From Aedes albopictus (taxonomy: Eukaryota > Arthropoda > Insecta > Diptera > Culicidae): a DNA stretch of 64,000 bases. The position numbers were made by a program, and so were the translations under genes. Positions 31,522 through 42,414 of the stretch are shown here, piece after piece; position 1 is the first letter of the stretch; each line of letters opens with the position of its first letter. The notes beneath the pieces were generated by a model. The model was not told where the DNA came from. It saw only the letters and a program-made list of their open reading frames with translations, and searched no databases. The stretch spans positions 251,742,733 through 251,806,732 of the forward strand of contig NC_085137.1 in assembly GCF_035046485.1 (NCBI RefSeq), in the 5' to 3' direction.

Positions 31522-34197
31522 TTTTTTCCTTCTAAACCACAGGGGGATAAATCTGCTCATCAGACACCCTAACAGGAAGGTTAGGGTAGTGTGGGGTTGA
31601 GGCCGTCTTCTACAACGCCAGTAGAAGCCAGGACTACTCTCTCCTCGACCCACTAAAACACATTCCTATGGTCGCCAAACCCTACGTCTCTCCGGAACCA
31701 CCAAGAAGGTATTGCTTCAGAGAGGGGCTAGTGCATATCGCACCCTCAAGGTTAGCTGCCGTAGCCTAGCAGCAACGAACATCGATGACTCGCTCTGGAG
31801 AGTCCATCACGATAGCATGCTGGCGCTTAGCCAGTTTCCCGAGTGGTCCTCGCCACTCCCTTCGTCCTCGGAAGGCGGGCAGGGTCAACCCCGCCCGCGC
31901 CCTACTGCTGAGCGGACATCAAGAACTGATGCATGTAACTGACATGTAACCCGATCTGACCTGCCCGTAAGGAAGGGTATCACTACCCTTCAGACCCTAT
32001 CAGATGCATCCGTAGGTTGCAGACAGCAGGGTCTCACCTACCCCGACCCTTGCCGGGGACCCCTTTCCAACCGCGGGCTCGGATCCAACCCAGTAGACTG
32101 GCGCCACGACAGCACCGCTACCGGGACTTCCTCTCCGCGGCCACTTAATCGCTGTAAGGGTCGATCTCGACCGCAGGGCACCGGTATGACCTACGAAGCC
32201 GACTTCGAACCCATGGACCACCTCTTGTACTGCATCTGGACTAGCCATTCTCCGAGTCCACGCGCCACCTCCTCTGTAGCTCTCAGACGATATGGGTGAT
32301 AGCCGTTGAAACGGCATTCCAGCTAATCTCATCCCTACACATTCTCTGGACCAAGTTGTCCGGAGTTGTGTCCTCCCCGCATGTGGCAAGCATGTGGTCA
32401 CGCATTGTGCGAAAACGCGGGCACACGAACAAAACGTGTTCTGCCGTTTCCTCTAAACCATTGCACACTGGGCATTCGGGAGAATCCGCATGCCCGAAAC
32501 GGTGTAGATACTGTCGGAAGCAACCATGACCTGTAAGGACCTGTGTCAGGTGGAATGTAACTTCCCCATGGCGCCTATTAATCCAACTATCTACCCTCGG
32601 TATCAACCTATGGGTCCACCTTCCTTTGGTGGAACTGTCCCACGCGCGCTGCCATTTGACCGTAGAGGCCATCCTGACAGTCTTGCGTATGCCTCTTGTG
32701 CCGCGCATTTCGAAGCACTCTATGTCCTCACTGATAAGAATGCTGATAGGCACCATACCAGTAATGACACAGAGAGCGTCGTGTGACACGGTACGGTACG
32801 CGCTTGCAACCCTCAGACACATAAGCCTGTAAGTACTTTCCAGCTTCCGTCGGTAGCATTCAGTACTTAGCGCGGTACCCCACGCCGGGCCGCCATGGAC
32901 ATCATCCGGGACATCATCCGAGACAGTGCCGCAATAGCTGTGGAGGCTCTTTTACAGGCATAATCGACGTGGCTACCGAAGGTAAGTTTATCGTCGATCA
33001 TCACGCCCAAGTGCTTGACAGAGCGCTTTGACAGGATAGTGCACTCTCCTACACTGATCTCCGTCTGCTGCGCCGACTGCATGTTGTTAACAACCGTCAC
33101 CTCTGTCTTGTGGTGAGCCAGCTCCAGTTTCCTGGACCGCATCCACGCCTCCACAATCTTGATCGAGTGGTTGGTAGTCAACTTTACCTCCTCGATCGTT
33201 TCATAGTAGACTTCGAGCGTAATATCGTCGGCAAATCCGACAATCACCACTCCCACTGGGTACTCTAACCTCAACACCTCGTCGTACATGACATTCCATA
33301 ACACCGGACCCAGGATGGAACCTTGCGGGACTCCTGAGGTTATGTGAAAGCACTTCCGACCCACCTCCGTGTCGTAAACTAGTACGCGATTCTAGAAGTA
33401 GCTTCCGAGAATCTTGTACAAGTACTCCGGTATCCCCAGACGCAAGAGCGCATCGGCAATAGCAGCCCAACTGGCGCTATTAAATGCATTCCTGCCGGGG
33501 CCCGTGGCGTAGTTGGTCACACGTTCGCTTCATATGCGGATGGTCATGGGTTTGATTCCCAGCCCCGGCACTTGCAATTTTTCGTCAGTTGCTTTTCCCC
33601 CGAGAGCAACTGACACTGACCCTCTTCTGAGCCCAATGGCTCAAACGGACCCGGATACCTGGATATCGGCGAACTGCTACTCATAATGGACCCCCAATCG
33701 GACTGGAAAGGAACAACGGCCATCCATCATCATTCTTGTGCTCATCATTCTACTAGGTATAAAGTAGAAAAAGTGAAAGCAGCAGAAAGGCAACCAGTAC
33801 GATAAAGTAGAATAGAATCTAGGCGCTGTCCAAAATGTAAGTGCAGCTGTCAATTGAAATTGCTCACGTAGTGCCCCAGTGGACAATAGAGCTGTAAATT
33901 AGGTTAAGTGATTAAGAATAAAAAAATAAATGCATTCCTTACATCCAGAGTCACTACCCCGCAGAAGCGAATTCCCCTCCTCTTAGGCTCGAGTGCTTTC
34001 TCAGCGGTTTTTGTAACCGACAAGATAGCGTCTACGTTCGACCTCCCCTTCCGGAAGCCATACTGGTTGCTCGAAAGACCATTTACGCCCTCAGTGAACC
34101 TCAACATTCTATTGAGGATGATCTTTTCGAGCACCTTCCCCGCCGTGTCAATCAAGCATATTGGTCTATATGCCGACGGGTCTCCGGGTGGTTGAGG
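31522..34197 (-). pseudogene. R1-clade LINE inserted in Loa (minus), 13-bp TSD
   Basis: GTAGTTGAGGGTT flanks it at 31509-31521 and 34198-34210, and a T-run at the left edge is the poly(A) tail on the minus strand. Reading minus: RT start (YRPICLIDTAGKVLEKIILN, GFRKGRSNVDAILSV, VTLDVRNAF), then TSGVPQGSILGPVLWNVMYD, VGFADDITLEV, KHLGVMIDDK, and the C-terminal Cys region CPVCNGLEETAEHVLFVCPR. It is 5'-truncated and broken between 32822 and 32867. It contains a SINE at 33494-33927. R1-clade elements often target rDNA; this copy is dispersed. Confidence 0.85.
33494..33927 (+). mobile_element. tRNA-derived SINE inside R1, 12-bp TSD
   Basis: AAATGCATTCCT flanks it at 33482-33493 and 33928-33939. 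The head GTGGCGTAGTTGGTCA is an A-box and GTCATGGGTTTGATTCCCAG a B-box, 40-50 bp apart as in a tRNA. The end is AAGAATAAAAAAATA. The length of 434 bp, longer than a tRNA plus tail, shows a tRNA-unrelated body. It may be Feilai-like, a known Aedes SINE group, but I cannot confirm this without comparison. Confidence 0.8.
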
Positions 34198-34210
34198 GTA
34201 GTTGAGGGTT

Positions 34211-34725
34211 GGTGTCGCCAATATGGCCTTTTGGTTAATCCGATTTAAACATCTATTGTTCTTTTCACGGAAAGGCGAAACCGTAATGGCGTTCAACCTT
34301 TGCGTCTCTTTGATTCTGAAATCAATGCGACTGATCAGGTAAAGTACGTTGAAGTTATTCTTGATTCAAAGCTTTCCTGGACACCTCACACTGAGTTCAG
34401 AATCAAGAAAGCTTGCATGGCCTTCGGGGTAATGCCGGCGAACCTTTGGTAAAACTTGGGGTCTAACACCCAAATATATCAAATGGATTTACACAACTGT
34501 TGTTCGTCCAATATTGGCTGTGTGGTGACAAAAGGGCAAAGTTAGAACGGTTCAATCGAAATTAGGCCATCTCCAAAGGATGTGCTTAATGGCGATGTCT
34601 GGAGCGTTCTCTTCAACTCCCACAGCAGCACTCGAAGTTCTCTTTGACGTTGTTACACTACGCATTCATCTTCTTCTTTCTTACACTTACCGGCTACGGG
34701 TACTCGGTCTACTAAAGGAAACTCC
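34211..34725 (+). pseudogene. Loa-clade LINE, RT C-terminal part
   Basis: Broken frames after the R1 insertion give VEVILDSKLSWTPHTEFRIK-like text and then RLGHLQRMCLMAMSGAFSSTPTAALEVLFDV, the post-RT region of Loa/Jockey-type ORF2. It is interrupted at 34726 by the fold-back TA element. Confidence 0.7.
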
Positions 34726-34854
34726 TACAGTATCGGACAATAAAAATGCACCAAAGCCGTTTTCCCATACAAACTAGTCAACTTTGAATTGTCATATCTC
34801 AGTTATTTCTCAACCGATTGTTTTCATTTTTCTGTGACGAACTACAAAACATGT

Positions 34855-35103
34855 TGTTATACCCTACCTTTGTATTCATGTACCTTGATATTTACATTGT
34901 CCCAAATCCTCCCCATTTTGAGCCGTTGCGAGTTAGTGTGTAAGGCAGAACAAGTAAGAACCCGTTAGCGAACGGACGCGAGTTCGAAACATGTCCGCGG
35001 TCGCGGCTGAGAAGCCAATTGAATTATTATAATCGTAAGTGATAAATAAAGTGAATTTGTCGATTAGCTGTTGTGTTCATCATTTCTCTCGGCCGTCACA
35101 ATA
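34855..35103 (+). repeat. 5' LTR (249 bp) of the mag-like element
   Basis: It starts TGTTATACCCTACC and ends CCGTCACAATA. By eye it is identical to the 3' LTR at 39402-39650. CATGT precedes it (34850-34854) and follows the 3' LTR (39651-39655), the 5-bp target duplication. AATAAA lies at 35044-35049. The LTR ends in TA, not the usual CA. Confidence 0.9.
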
Positions 35104-35107
35104 GTTC

Positions 35108-35122
35108 TGGCGACGAGAATGG
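35108..35122 (+). promoter_or_regulatory. Putative primer-binding site
   Basis: TGGCGACGAGAATGG follows the LTR after four bases and overlaps the start codon. It ends with a CCA complement and could pair with a tRNA-Ser 3' end, as described for mag-lineage elements; tRNA identity is inferred. Confidence 0.5.
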
Positions 35123-38100
35123 CGAATCCGGACAACGTTGCTGCTGCTGCTGCCGGTCGCCTTGCTGCTGCTGCCCGTGCTGGTGCTGGTGTTCCGCCAC
35201 CAAGTTTCGCGATCGACCCCTTCGATCGGCGGAAACTAAAATGGATGCGGTGGGTGGAACGGTTGGAGAACGCGTTCGCCATCTTCGGCATCAACGAAGA
35301 GGAGATGCGGAAAAGTTTGCTGCTCCACCATATGGGCCCCGAAAGCTACGACATAATCTGCGACAAAATCGCCCCGGAGGCGCCCCGTGCAAAAACGTAT
35401 CGGCAGATTGTCGACACCTTGGAGGCGTTTTTCAACCCCACCCCGCTTGAGATCAGCGAAAACTTTCGATTCAAGTGCCGTCGCCAAGGCGACAAGGATG
35501 CTGCTTCGCCGGACGAGTCGATTGACGAATATTTGGTGGCGCTTCGACGGATTGCGGTAACGTGCAACTTTGGACAGTACCTGGAAACCGCCCTCCGTAA
35601 CCAGTTGGTGTTTGGCATCAGGAGAAACGACATCCGAAGCCGGCTGCTGGAGAGAAGGCAGCTCACACTGCAGGACGCTCGCGAGATCGCTGTAAGTATG
35701 GAGCTGTCGAAGAAGGGCGGAGCTGAAATCGAAGGTAGTCAAGGTAAGCAGGAGGTCCACAAAGTGCAGCACCAACCAGGTAAGCGGAACAAGTCGAAGG
35801 TGAAAATAAACGAAGGGGAAAAGCGTTTTACTCCGAGGGGGGCTGGTGCAAGTGATGTTAGCTGCTACCGCTGCGGTGAGAAATCTCACCTTGCCAACAC
35901 CTGCAAGCACAAGCACACCGAATGCAAGTTCTGTGGCCTGAAGGGACACCTGGAAAGAGTGTGCATGAAAAAATCCGGCTCGAAAGCCAGTGGTGCGCGA
36001 TCGTCGGGTAAACAAAGTGCCGTGCAAACGAATTTCGTGGACAATTCCGCAAATGACTATAGTGATGCGAAAACCGATGTGCGCGAGGTGTGTTCGGTAA
36101 ACACCATTTCGGACAATGCGAAAATTTGGATGAAAGTGCGCGTGAACGGAGTACCGATGCGTTTCGAGGTGGACACGGGATCGCCCGTCACCATCGTGAG
36201 TGCGAACTGCTGGAAGCAAATGTTCCAGGCAGCGAAACTGCGGCAATGCGATACGAATCTCGTGAGCTATTGCAATACAAACATTGACGTGCTCGGGATA
36301 ATGGACGCTCGTGTCGAATACGATGGACAGAACTCGCAGTTACCGTTGTACGTCGTGAATTCGGAAAAACATCCGTTGATCGGGCGCGAATGGTTGAGTC
36401 GTCTGTCGGTCGATTGGAATGTGCTGCTGCGGAAGGACTATTCGGTGAATGAGATACGGGGAAGTACTTCGGGAAGCAACTGTGCCGCTTCGAATAATGC
36501 TGCTGATACTGCTGCCGCCATGAAGAAAGTTCTGCAAAAGTTTCCGAGGGTATTCGAGGATTCCATCGGAAAGATCTCCCGTGTCCAAGCCAACTTGCCG
36601 CTGAAGAGTGATGCCCGTCCTGTCTTCCTGAAGGCGCGTAAAATCCCGTTCAATCTGCAGAGTGTGGTCGATGCTGAACTAGACAAGCTAGTTGCGGAGG
36701 GAGTTCTCACCAAGGTCAACCAGAGTAATTGGGCGACACCGATTGTGCCGGTGAAGAAATCCAACAACCGGGTGCGCATCTGCGGCGATTACAAACAAAC
36801 CGTCAACCCCAACCTTGTGGTGGACAGGCACCCACTTCCTACGGTGGACGAGCTTTTCGCCTCGCTCGCTGGTGGGAAGAGATTCAGCAAAATCGACCTG
36901 GTGCAGGCATACCTGCAGATGGAAGTTGCTCCAGAAGATCGCGAAATCCTCACACTGAGCACCCATCGCGGTCTGTACCGACCAAACCGCCTTATGTACG
37001 GGGTGGCATCTGCGCCAGCCATTTGGCAGCGACAAATGGAGGCTTTGCTGCAAGGAATCGAGGGTGTCAGCGTGTTCCTAGACGACATTAAGGTAACTGG
37101 ACCTGATTACGAGACTCATTTGCGCCGATTGGAGGAAGTTTTGCGTCGTCTGGAGGAGAATGGCATCCGAGTCAACCGAGACAAGTGCGAATTTTTTGCG
37201 GAGAAGATAGAATACTGCGGATACCTCATCGACGAAGAGGGGACCCACAAGATCCAGAAGAAAGTAGACGCTATCCAGGATATGCGGAGGCCGGAGAACA
37301 AGGACGAGGTACGCTCCTTTGTAGGTCTCATCAACTACTACGGTCGATTTTTCCGGGATCTGAGTACCGTTCTCTATCCTCTCAACAACCTGCTGAAGAA
37401 CGAGGTACCGTTTGAGTGGAGCAATCAGTGCGAGAAGTCTTTTCAAGCGGTGAAGAGGCAAATGCAAGCGGAAACCTGCCTCGTCCACTATTCCCCCGAA
37501 TTGCCTTTGGTGCTGGCCACCGACGCTTCGCCATACGGCGTGGGAGCCGTACTGAGCCACATCTACCCAGATGGCTCGGAACGCCCGATCCAGTTTGCCT
37601 CACAAACGCTGAACCGTACTCAGCAGGCGTACCTACACGTGGATAAGGAAGCGTATGCGATAATATTCGGCGTTAAGAAATTCTTTCAATTTCTGTACGG
37701 CCGGAGATTCGTTTTGGTTACGGACAATCAAGCAGTGACCAAAATCTTCGGGGAACACAAAGGATTACCTGTGATGTCCGCTCTTAGGATGCAGCACTAT
37801 GCCACCTACCTGCAATCCTTCGATTACGAAATACGGTTTCGGAAGTCGGCGAGCCATGCCAATGCGGATGCGCTCTCCCGAATCCCGCTGCAGCTGGCGG
37901 ATGCAGACAACGTCATCGAAGAGTCGGACTTAGTGGAACTGCATCAAATCGAAACCCTTCCACTTACTGCTGCGGAGTTGGCACAAGCAACTGCCGAGGA
38001 TTCCTCTGTGAAGAAGCTGATACAAGGAGTCAAATACGGTGTCCTCGTCGAAGGCAAGGACCGGTTCGGAATCGACCAGAGCGAGTTTGCAATGCAAAAA

Positions 38101-39333
38101 GGCTGTCTGCTGCGTGGTATACGAGTATACGTGCCGCCGTCTCTTCGGAAGCGAGTCCTTGAGGAGCTGCACTCTACGCACTTCGGAGCAACGCGAACCA
38201 AGTCACTGGCAAGAGGCTATTGCTGGTGGAATGGAATGGACAGTGCTATTGAGGAGATGATCGCCAATTGTGTTGAATGCCAGTCGGTGAGGCGTGAACC
38301 AACGAAGATGCCGTTACACTGCTGGGAAGCTCCTACTGCGCCGTTCCAAAGGGTCCATGTGGACTTTGCGGGACCATTCATGGACACATACTTTTTCATT
38401 CTGGTCGATGCCTTTACCAAGTGGCCGGAGGTGCGAGTATGTAGTTCAATCACTGCTGACAGTACTATCCGGATGTGTCGTGAGATGTTCAGCACTTTTG
38501 GAGTACCGTCGGTGCTCGTCAGCGATCACGGTGTCCAATTTACGTCCGAACAATTTCAACAATTCCTGCGAATGAATGGCATCGTGCATAAGATGGGAGC
38601 GCCCTACCATCCTGCTACAAACGGGCAAGCGGAGCGGTATGTGCAGACTCTGAAACAGAAGCTGAAGTCGCTGAAATGTACGAAAGCACAGCTGAACGTC
38701 GAACTCTGCAACATATTGCTAACATACCGGAAGATGATACATCCTGCCACCGGTCAATCACCTGCGATGATGATGTTTGGCCGGCAGATACGATCGAGAA
38801 TTGACCTGATGCTACCGAAGAACGAAGTCGTGGATGCGAAGAACCATACAGTGCGAGAGTTCAAGGATGGCGATCGTGTACGTGTTCGGGACTTTCTGTC
38901 TACGGACAAATGGAAGTTCGGGAAGATTGCGGAAAAAGTTGGAAAACTTCGGTACGCTGTCCGCCTGGATGACGGGCGGTGTTGGGAGCGTCACATTGAC
39001 CACATCGTCGGTGTGGGCGCTTACCTTCCGGATACATCACCGAACAGTGCCAGAAACGAAAATGGGAACCGTTACAGTCCGGAAATAGCTGCTTCTCCAT
39101 CGACAGTAGCGACTCCCGAACGATCCGTGAGTTCATCAACGTCTTCATCGAGTGCTCCGGTCTGTGCTCCGGAGCCACCAGCTGGTCGACGACCGGCACT
39201 ACCTGATCCTGTCCAAGAACCGGAGGAAGGACCTCCGAATCCCAGGGTCACACCAGTTGCCGCGCAAGAGGCTGCACCACCCTTGAGACGATCCACTAGG
39301 GTGATCAAGGCTCCAACAAGATTGAATTTGTAA
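35119..39333 (+). CDS. Ty3/gypsy (mag-like) gag-pol polyprotein, intact single ORF
   Basis: I chose ATG 35119 (MANPDNVAAA); the frame extends into the LTR but has no earlier ATG. It is 1404 residues without interruption. Gag: about residues 30-230, then two zinc knuckles (CYRCGEKSHLANTCKHKHTE and CKFCGLKGHLERVC, about 248-285). Protease: FEVDTGSPVTIV at about 349. RT: RICGDYKQTVNPNL at about 551 and VFLDDIKV at about 652 as catalytic loop. RNase H: LATDASPYGVGAVL at about 800. Integrase: HHCC finger (HSTHFG, then CVECQS) at about 1015-1055, and D, D, E in HVDFAGPF, VSDHGVQF and NGQAERYVQ. The tail is Pro/Ser-rich. No envelope follows. With identical LTRs it looks recently inserted and possibly autonomous. 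Long antisense frames here are shadows. Confidence 0.92.
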   Translation: MANPDNVAAAAAGRLAAAARAGAGVPPPSFAIDPFDRRKLKWMRWVERLENAFAIFGINEEEMRKSLLLHHMGPESYDIICDKIAPEAPRAKTYRQIVDTLEAFFNPTPLEISENFRFKCRRQGDKDAASPDESIDEYLVALRRIAVTCNFGQYLETALRNQLVFGIRRNDIRSRLLERRQLTLQDAREIAVSMELSKKGGAEIEGSQGKQEVHKVQHQPGKRNKSKVKINEGEKRFTPRGAGASDVSCYRCGEKSHLANTCKHKHTECKFCGLKGHLERVCMKKSGSKASGARSSGKQSAVQTNFVDNSANDYSDAKTDVREVCSVNTISDNAKIWMKVRVNGVPMRFEVDTGSPVTIVSANCWKQMFQAAKLRQCDTNLVSYCNTNIDVLGIMDARVEYDGQNSQLPLYVVNSEKHPLIGREWLSRLSVDWNVLLRKDYSVNEIRGSTSGSNCAASNNAADTAAAMKKVLQKFPRVFEDSIGKISRVQANLPLKSDARPVFLKARKIPFNLQSVVDAELDKLVAEGVLTKVNQSNWATPIVPVKKSNNRVRICGDYKQTVNPNLVVDRHPLPTVDELFASLAGGKRFSKIDLVQAYLQMEVAPEDREILTLSTHRGLYRPNRLMYGVASAPAIWQRQMEALLQGIEGVSVFLDDIKVTGPDYETHLRRLEEVLRRLEENGIRVNRDKCEFFAEKIEYCGYLIDEEGTHKIQKKVDAIQDMRRPENKDEVRSFVGLINYYGRFFRDLSTVLYPLNNLLKNEVPFEWSNQCEKSFQAVKRQMQAETCLVHYSPELPLVLATDASPYGVGAVLSHIYPDGSERPIQFASQTLNRTQQAYLHVDKEAYAIIFGVKKFFQFLYGRRFVLVTDNQAVTKIFGEHKGLPVMSALRMQHYATYLQSFDYEIRFRKSASHANADALSRIPLQLADADNVIEESDLVELHQIETLPLTAAELAQATAEDSSVKKLIQGVKYGVLVEGKDRFGIDQSEFAMQKGCLLRGIRVYVPPSLRKRVLEELHSTHFGATRTKSLARGYCWWNGMDSAIEEMIANCVECQSVRREPTKMPLHCWEAPTAPFQRVHVDFAGPFMDTYFFILVDAFTKWPEVRVCSSITADSTIRMCREMFSTFGVPSVLVSDHGVQFTSEQFQQFLRMNGIVHKMGAPYHPATNGQAERYVQTLKQKLKSLKCTKAQLNVELCNILLTYRKMIHPATGQSPAMMMFGRQIRSRIDLMLPKNEVVDAKNHTVREFKDGDRVRVRDFLSTDKWKFGKIAEKVGKLRYAVRLDDGRCWERHIDHIVGVGAYLPDTSPNSARNENGNRYSPEIAASPSTVATPERSVSSSTSSSSAPVCAPEPPAGRRPALPDPVQEPEEGPPNPRVTPVAAQEAAPPLRRSTRVIKAPTRLNL

Positions 39334-39388
39334 CTTTTCTTTGCAATGTAATTTTCTTTTGTAACGAGCTCGAAGAACTTTCTTTTTA

Positions 39389-39401
39389 CGAGAGGGAGAG
39401 A
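39389..39401 (+). promoter_or_regulatory. Polypurine tract of the LTR element
   Basis: The purine-rich run ending GAGAGGGAGAGA abuts the 3' LTR, where plus-strand DNA synthesis would be primed. Confidence 0.75.
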
Positions 39402-39650
39402 TGTTATACCCTACCTTTGTATTCATGTACCTTGATATTTACATTGTCCCAAATCCTCCCCATTTTGAGCCGTTGCGAGTTAGTGTGTAAGGCAGAACAA
39501 GTAAGAACCCGTTAGCGAACGGACGCGAGTTCGAAACATGTCCGCGGTCGCGGCTGAGAAGCCAATTGAATTATTATAATCGTAAGTGATAAATAAAGTG
39601 AATTTGTCGATTAGCTGTTGTGTTCATCATTTCTCTCGGCCGTCACAATA
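39402..39650 (+). repeat. 3' LTR (249 bp)
   Basis: Same length and, by eye, same sequence as the 5' LTR. It is followed by CATGT. The intact target sequence survives inverted in the other arm of the host fold-back (GACATGTTTTG near 39980-39990). Confidence 0.9.
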
Positions 39651-40109
39651 CATGTCAATTCTTAAAAACTATTGAAAAAGTTCGGAGATAACTATTGATA
39701 CAAAAGTTACAGATAGGTTGAATTTTGACAATAAAAATGCACCAAGATAAAACAATTAATAACAAAAAATGGTTACGTCATAACATTATGGTGTCTTCGG
39801 CAAATATATTTCTTGTGTAATAAAGAATAAATTTGCTGAAGAGACCAACATGATTTGACTTCAGCATTTTTTGCTATTAGTTTTTTGGTCTTGGTGCATT
39901 TTTATTGTCAAAATTCAACCTATCTGTAACTTTTGTACCAATAGTTATCTCCGATTTTTTTCAATAGTTTTTAAGAATTGACATGTTTTGTAGTTCGTCA
40001 CAGAAAAATGAAAACATTCGGTTGCGAAATAACTGAGATATTGGAATCCAAAGTTGACTAGTTTGTATGGGAAAATGGCTTTGGTGCATTTTTATTGTCC
40101 GATACTGTA

Positions 40110-41340
40110 TGTACACATTAACACACACCTCGTTGTTTTCACTTTTGGTGAATTGGGACAAAATTGTTCTTGCTCCAAGTGATCTTATAATTGCTTGTAA
40201 TTTTCCATATAGGACATTTTCCACGAAATACCCTTCCCGGGAAGAGTGGACATCTGGTTATCTGGAAAGAAGTATTTCAGACGGCATCGTATGTTGCACT
40301 GATGGCTCCCTTCTCGAAGGTCGAGCAGGTGGTGGTGTTTATTCTCGTGAGCTAAGGCTGTATCAGTCTTACTCACTTGGAAGACACTGCACCGTTTTTT
40401 CAAGTTGAAATCTTTGCTCTTGAGTGCGTAGTGCAATCGACACTTCAGCAGCACGTAATGGGCAAAGTAATATACTTCTGTTCAGATAGCCAGGCTGCTA
40501 TCAAGGCACTTGCTTCGGCCTACTCTATGTCAAAGTAAGTTATCGCAAATCGAGGTGCTAAATTCAGTGGATGCTGTTCACCTTGTGTGAATACCTGGCC
40601 ATTCATCCATCGCTGGAAATAAATTGGTTGATTAGTTAGCTCACACTGGAGCATCACATGATTTCATTGGCCCTGAGTCAACAATTCCGGTATCCAAGTG
40701 TTGGGTAAAGCTTCAGATTGACACCTGGGCTGTTATTCAGCACAAACAATATTGAAATAGTTTGAAGTCATGTCGTCAAACAAAATTGTATTGTACTGAG
40801 CCATTTCCTTGGGTGGCGAAGTATCTAACAAATCTGCCAAAGCAGAATTGCAGCATGCTGGTCAAAGCATTAACTGGCAACTGCCGACTCAGCTATCACA
40901 TGCCGAATATTCAGCAAACTGTTTCATTTGTATGTGATAGCTGTGAATCCGATTATGGAACTTCGTATCATTTAATATGCAACTGTTCAGTTCTTGCGCA
41001 ACTGCGTTTTCGAGTACTCGGTAAACACTTTTTAAGTGAAACTGACTTTAGAAACCTGAATCTTCAGGATGTTTTGTTGTTCTTGAGTGGCTGTTGTAAA
41101 GAGCTATAGGCTCTTTTTACGCTTTATGCGTTATCACAGTGCGCTTTTCAGAGCGCTGTTTGCACCCGTTGTGGTAAGCTTATGACCTGTCCTTTTCCCT
41201 TTCCCATCCTTTCCTTTTTTCCTTCCCTTCTCCTTCAGGTTCGTGTTCACGGCGATGGCACAAATTTCCCAAATGGAGTAGAACGTGCCTCTGGGGACGA
41301 CCTACTATACCTTTTAAATACCTTTTAAATACTGCTACCT
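40110..41340 (+). pseudogene. Loa-clade LINE, RNase H region, C-terminus and 3' UTR
   Basis: The Loa ORF2 resumes after the fold-back. SDGIVCCTDGSLLEGRAGGG is the RNase H active-site strand (the D of TDGS), VEIFALECVV-like text gives the E, and CSDSQAAIKAL the next D. Then come LVKALTGNCRLSYHMPNIQQ and CDSCESDYGTSYHLICNC, the C-terminal Cys/His part, ending at about 41109. The 3' UTR has a TTTTAAATACC direct repeat near 41310-41335. An RNase H domain is typical of Loa. Frames are broken. Confidence 0.75.
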
Positions 41341-41730
41341 GAGACCTCCTAGCTCTTCAAAAGTGCGCAGTGAGCTGCTCGCAAAAATCCTGTGAGTGCG
41401 AGCTGGGGCATAGTTCCTGGGGAACTCAATTCTCGTTTGCAAGGAGGATAGCTACACCATACACGTTCAAAATCAAGTACACCGGACCTGAATTGATTTG
41501 TTGCACATACCGACAGCTGACAGAATTCTTATCATCTGCAAGGATCTGTCTCAAGTGGAGGTTGTGAAACGAATGCTGGGACGTGAATTCCGGATGTTAG
41601 ACCTGGTCAAAGCATCGAACGAGAATCAGCGAAGTGACTATGCAACTTAGACAGCTGGGTTACGCTGAGCCAGTACTGCGCCGGTTCGATATGGCCTCTC
41701 CTCCTATGAAGTGTAAAATTAGCAATAGTT
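41341..41730 (+). pseudogene. Ty1/copia remnant, RT C-terminal part
   Basis: LSQVEVVKRMLGREFRMLDL and LRQLGYAEPVLRRFDMASPP correspond to the copia region after the YVDD motif. This is consistent with the piece at 28370-29465, since the order of motifs continues across the Loa insertion. Confidence 0.6.
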
Positions 41731-41747
41731 AAATACACAATAATATA

Positions 41748-42414
41748 GCTTGAGCTTGAGCTTGAGCTTGATTGACCGCCCGTAGATGCTACTCCAGTAT
41801 CGCTAGACCAGCTACACTCACACAAGGAACCAATGAGAATATCTGCCGGCGACTAGCAGGCATCTTCAGTGTGTGAGCGTTTGTGATCTTCTATTTTTAG
41901 GCGACAATGGCGCCTGCCACGTCAGGTTGTAGATCAATGTGGGGAAGGGTAAGGAAGTGATGATTGCCATCGTTTGTATCCACATCTGACCGAATATACC
42001 TCTGCGCCAGCACAAATTCATGCGAATGTTGGAGTGTTGGTGGGAATTGGTTGGCAGAAGGTTCACACATTGGTGTGTGGATACCAGGGTAAGGTGATAG
42101 AATTGTGTGTTTTTATTATTTTGAAGATATGCGGCACAGTTCGCTTGATTGCATAACTTGTAGGCGTTTTCTTGTAAGATTGAGACACTGTGCTGTGAAA
42201 GTTTGGAAGGAAGGGAAACGGCTTTTTCAACTAGTTTCTGTTCTAGCGATGGATATAAACATGTGAGTTGTATGTGTAGAGAGCAGAGATAAAGTATCTA
42301 GAAAGAAACAAAGTAGCAGGAAAGGGATGGGCCATGGATTGAACACAGGACCTTCTGCATATAAATCAGAAGCGGTAGCCACTAGATCACTAAGCCCGTC
42401 AAGTTAAAATACAC
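41748..42414 (-). mobile_element. SINE-like element with (TCAAGC)n tail, 16-bp TSD
   Basis: AATACACAATAATATA flanks it at 41732-41747 and 42415-42430. On the minus strand it begins GACGGGCTTAGTGATCTAGTGGC (first 20: A-box region) and then GGTCCTGTGTTCAATCC (B-box), so the head is tRNA-derived. It ends in CAAGCTCAAGCTCAAGC repeats. About 667 bp, long for a SINE; the body is unidentified. Confidence 0.7.

Larger units (their letters stand above)
34726..40109. mobile_element. TA-flanked fold-back element split by the LTR element
   Basis: The outer ends TACAGTATCGGACAATAAAA and TTTTATTGTCCGATACTGTA are perfect inverted repeats, with GTGCATTTTTATTG words repeated inward. Without the LTR element (34855-39655 with one target copy) it is about 580 bp and almost wholly palindromic: 34726-34854 plus 39656-39760 pairs with 39870-40109. 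CAGT-type ends with TA suggest Tc1/mariner mobilisation. Small inner arms near 39795 and 39840 carry TTCGGCAAAT and ATTTGCTGAAG. There is no transposase. Confidence 0.75.

Noticed and set aside
35236..36246. 336-codon minus-strand frame
   Set aside because: Antisense shadow of the gag region of the intact LTR element; no domain, and codon pattern follows the plus frame.
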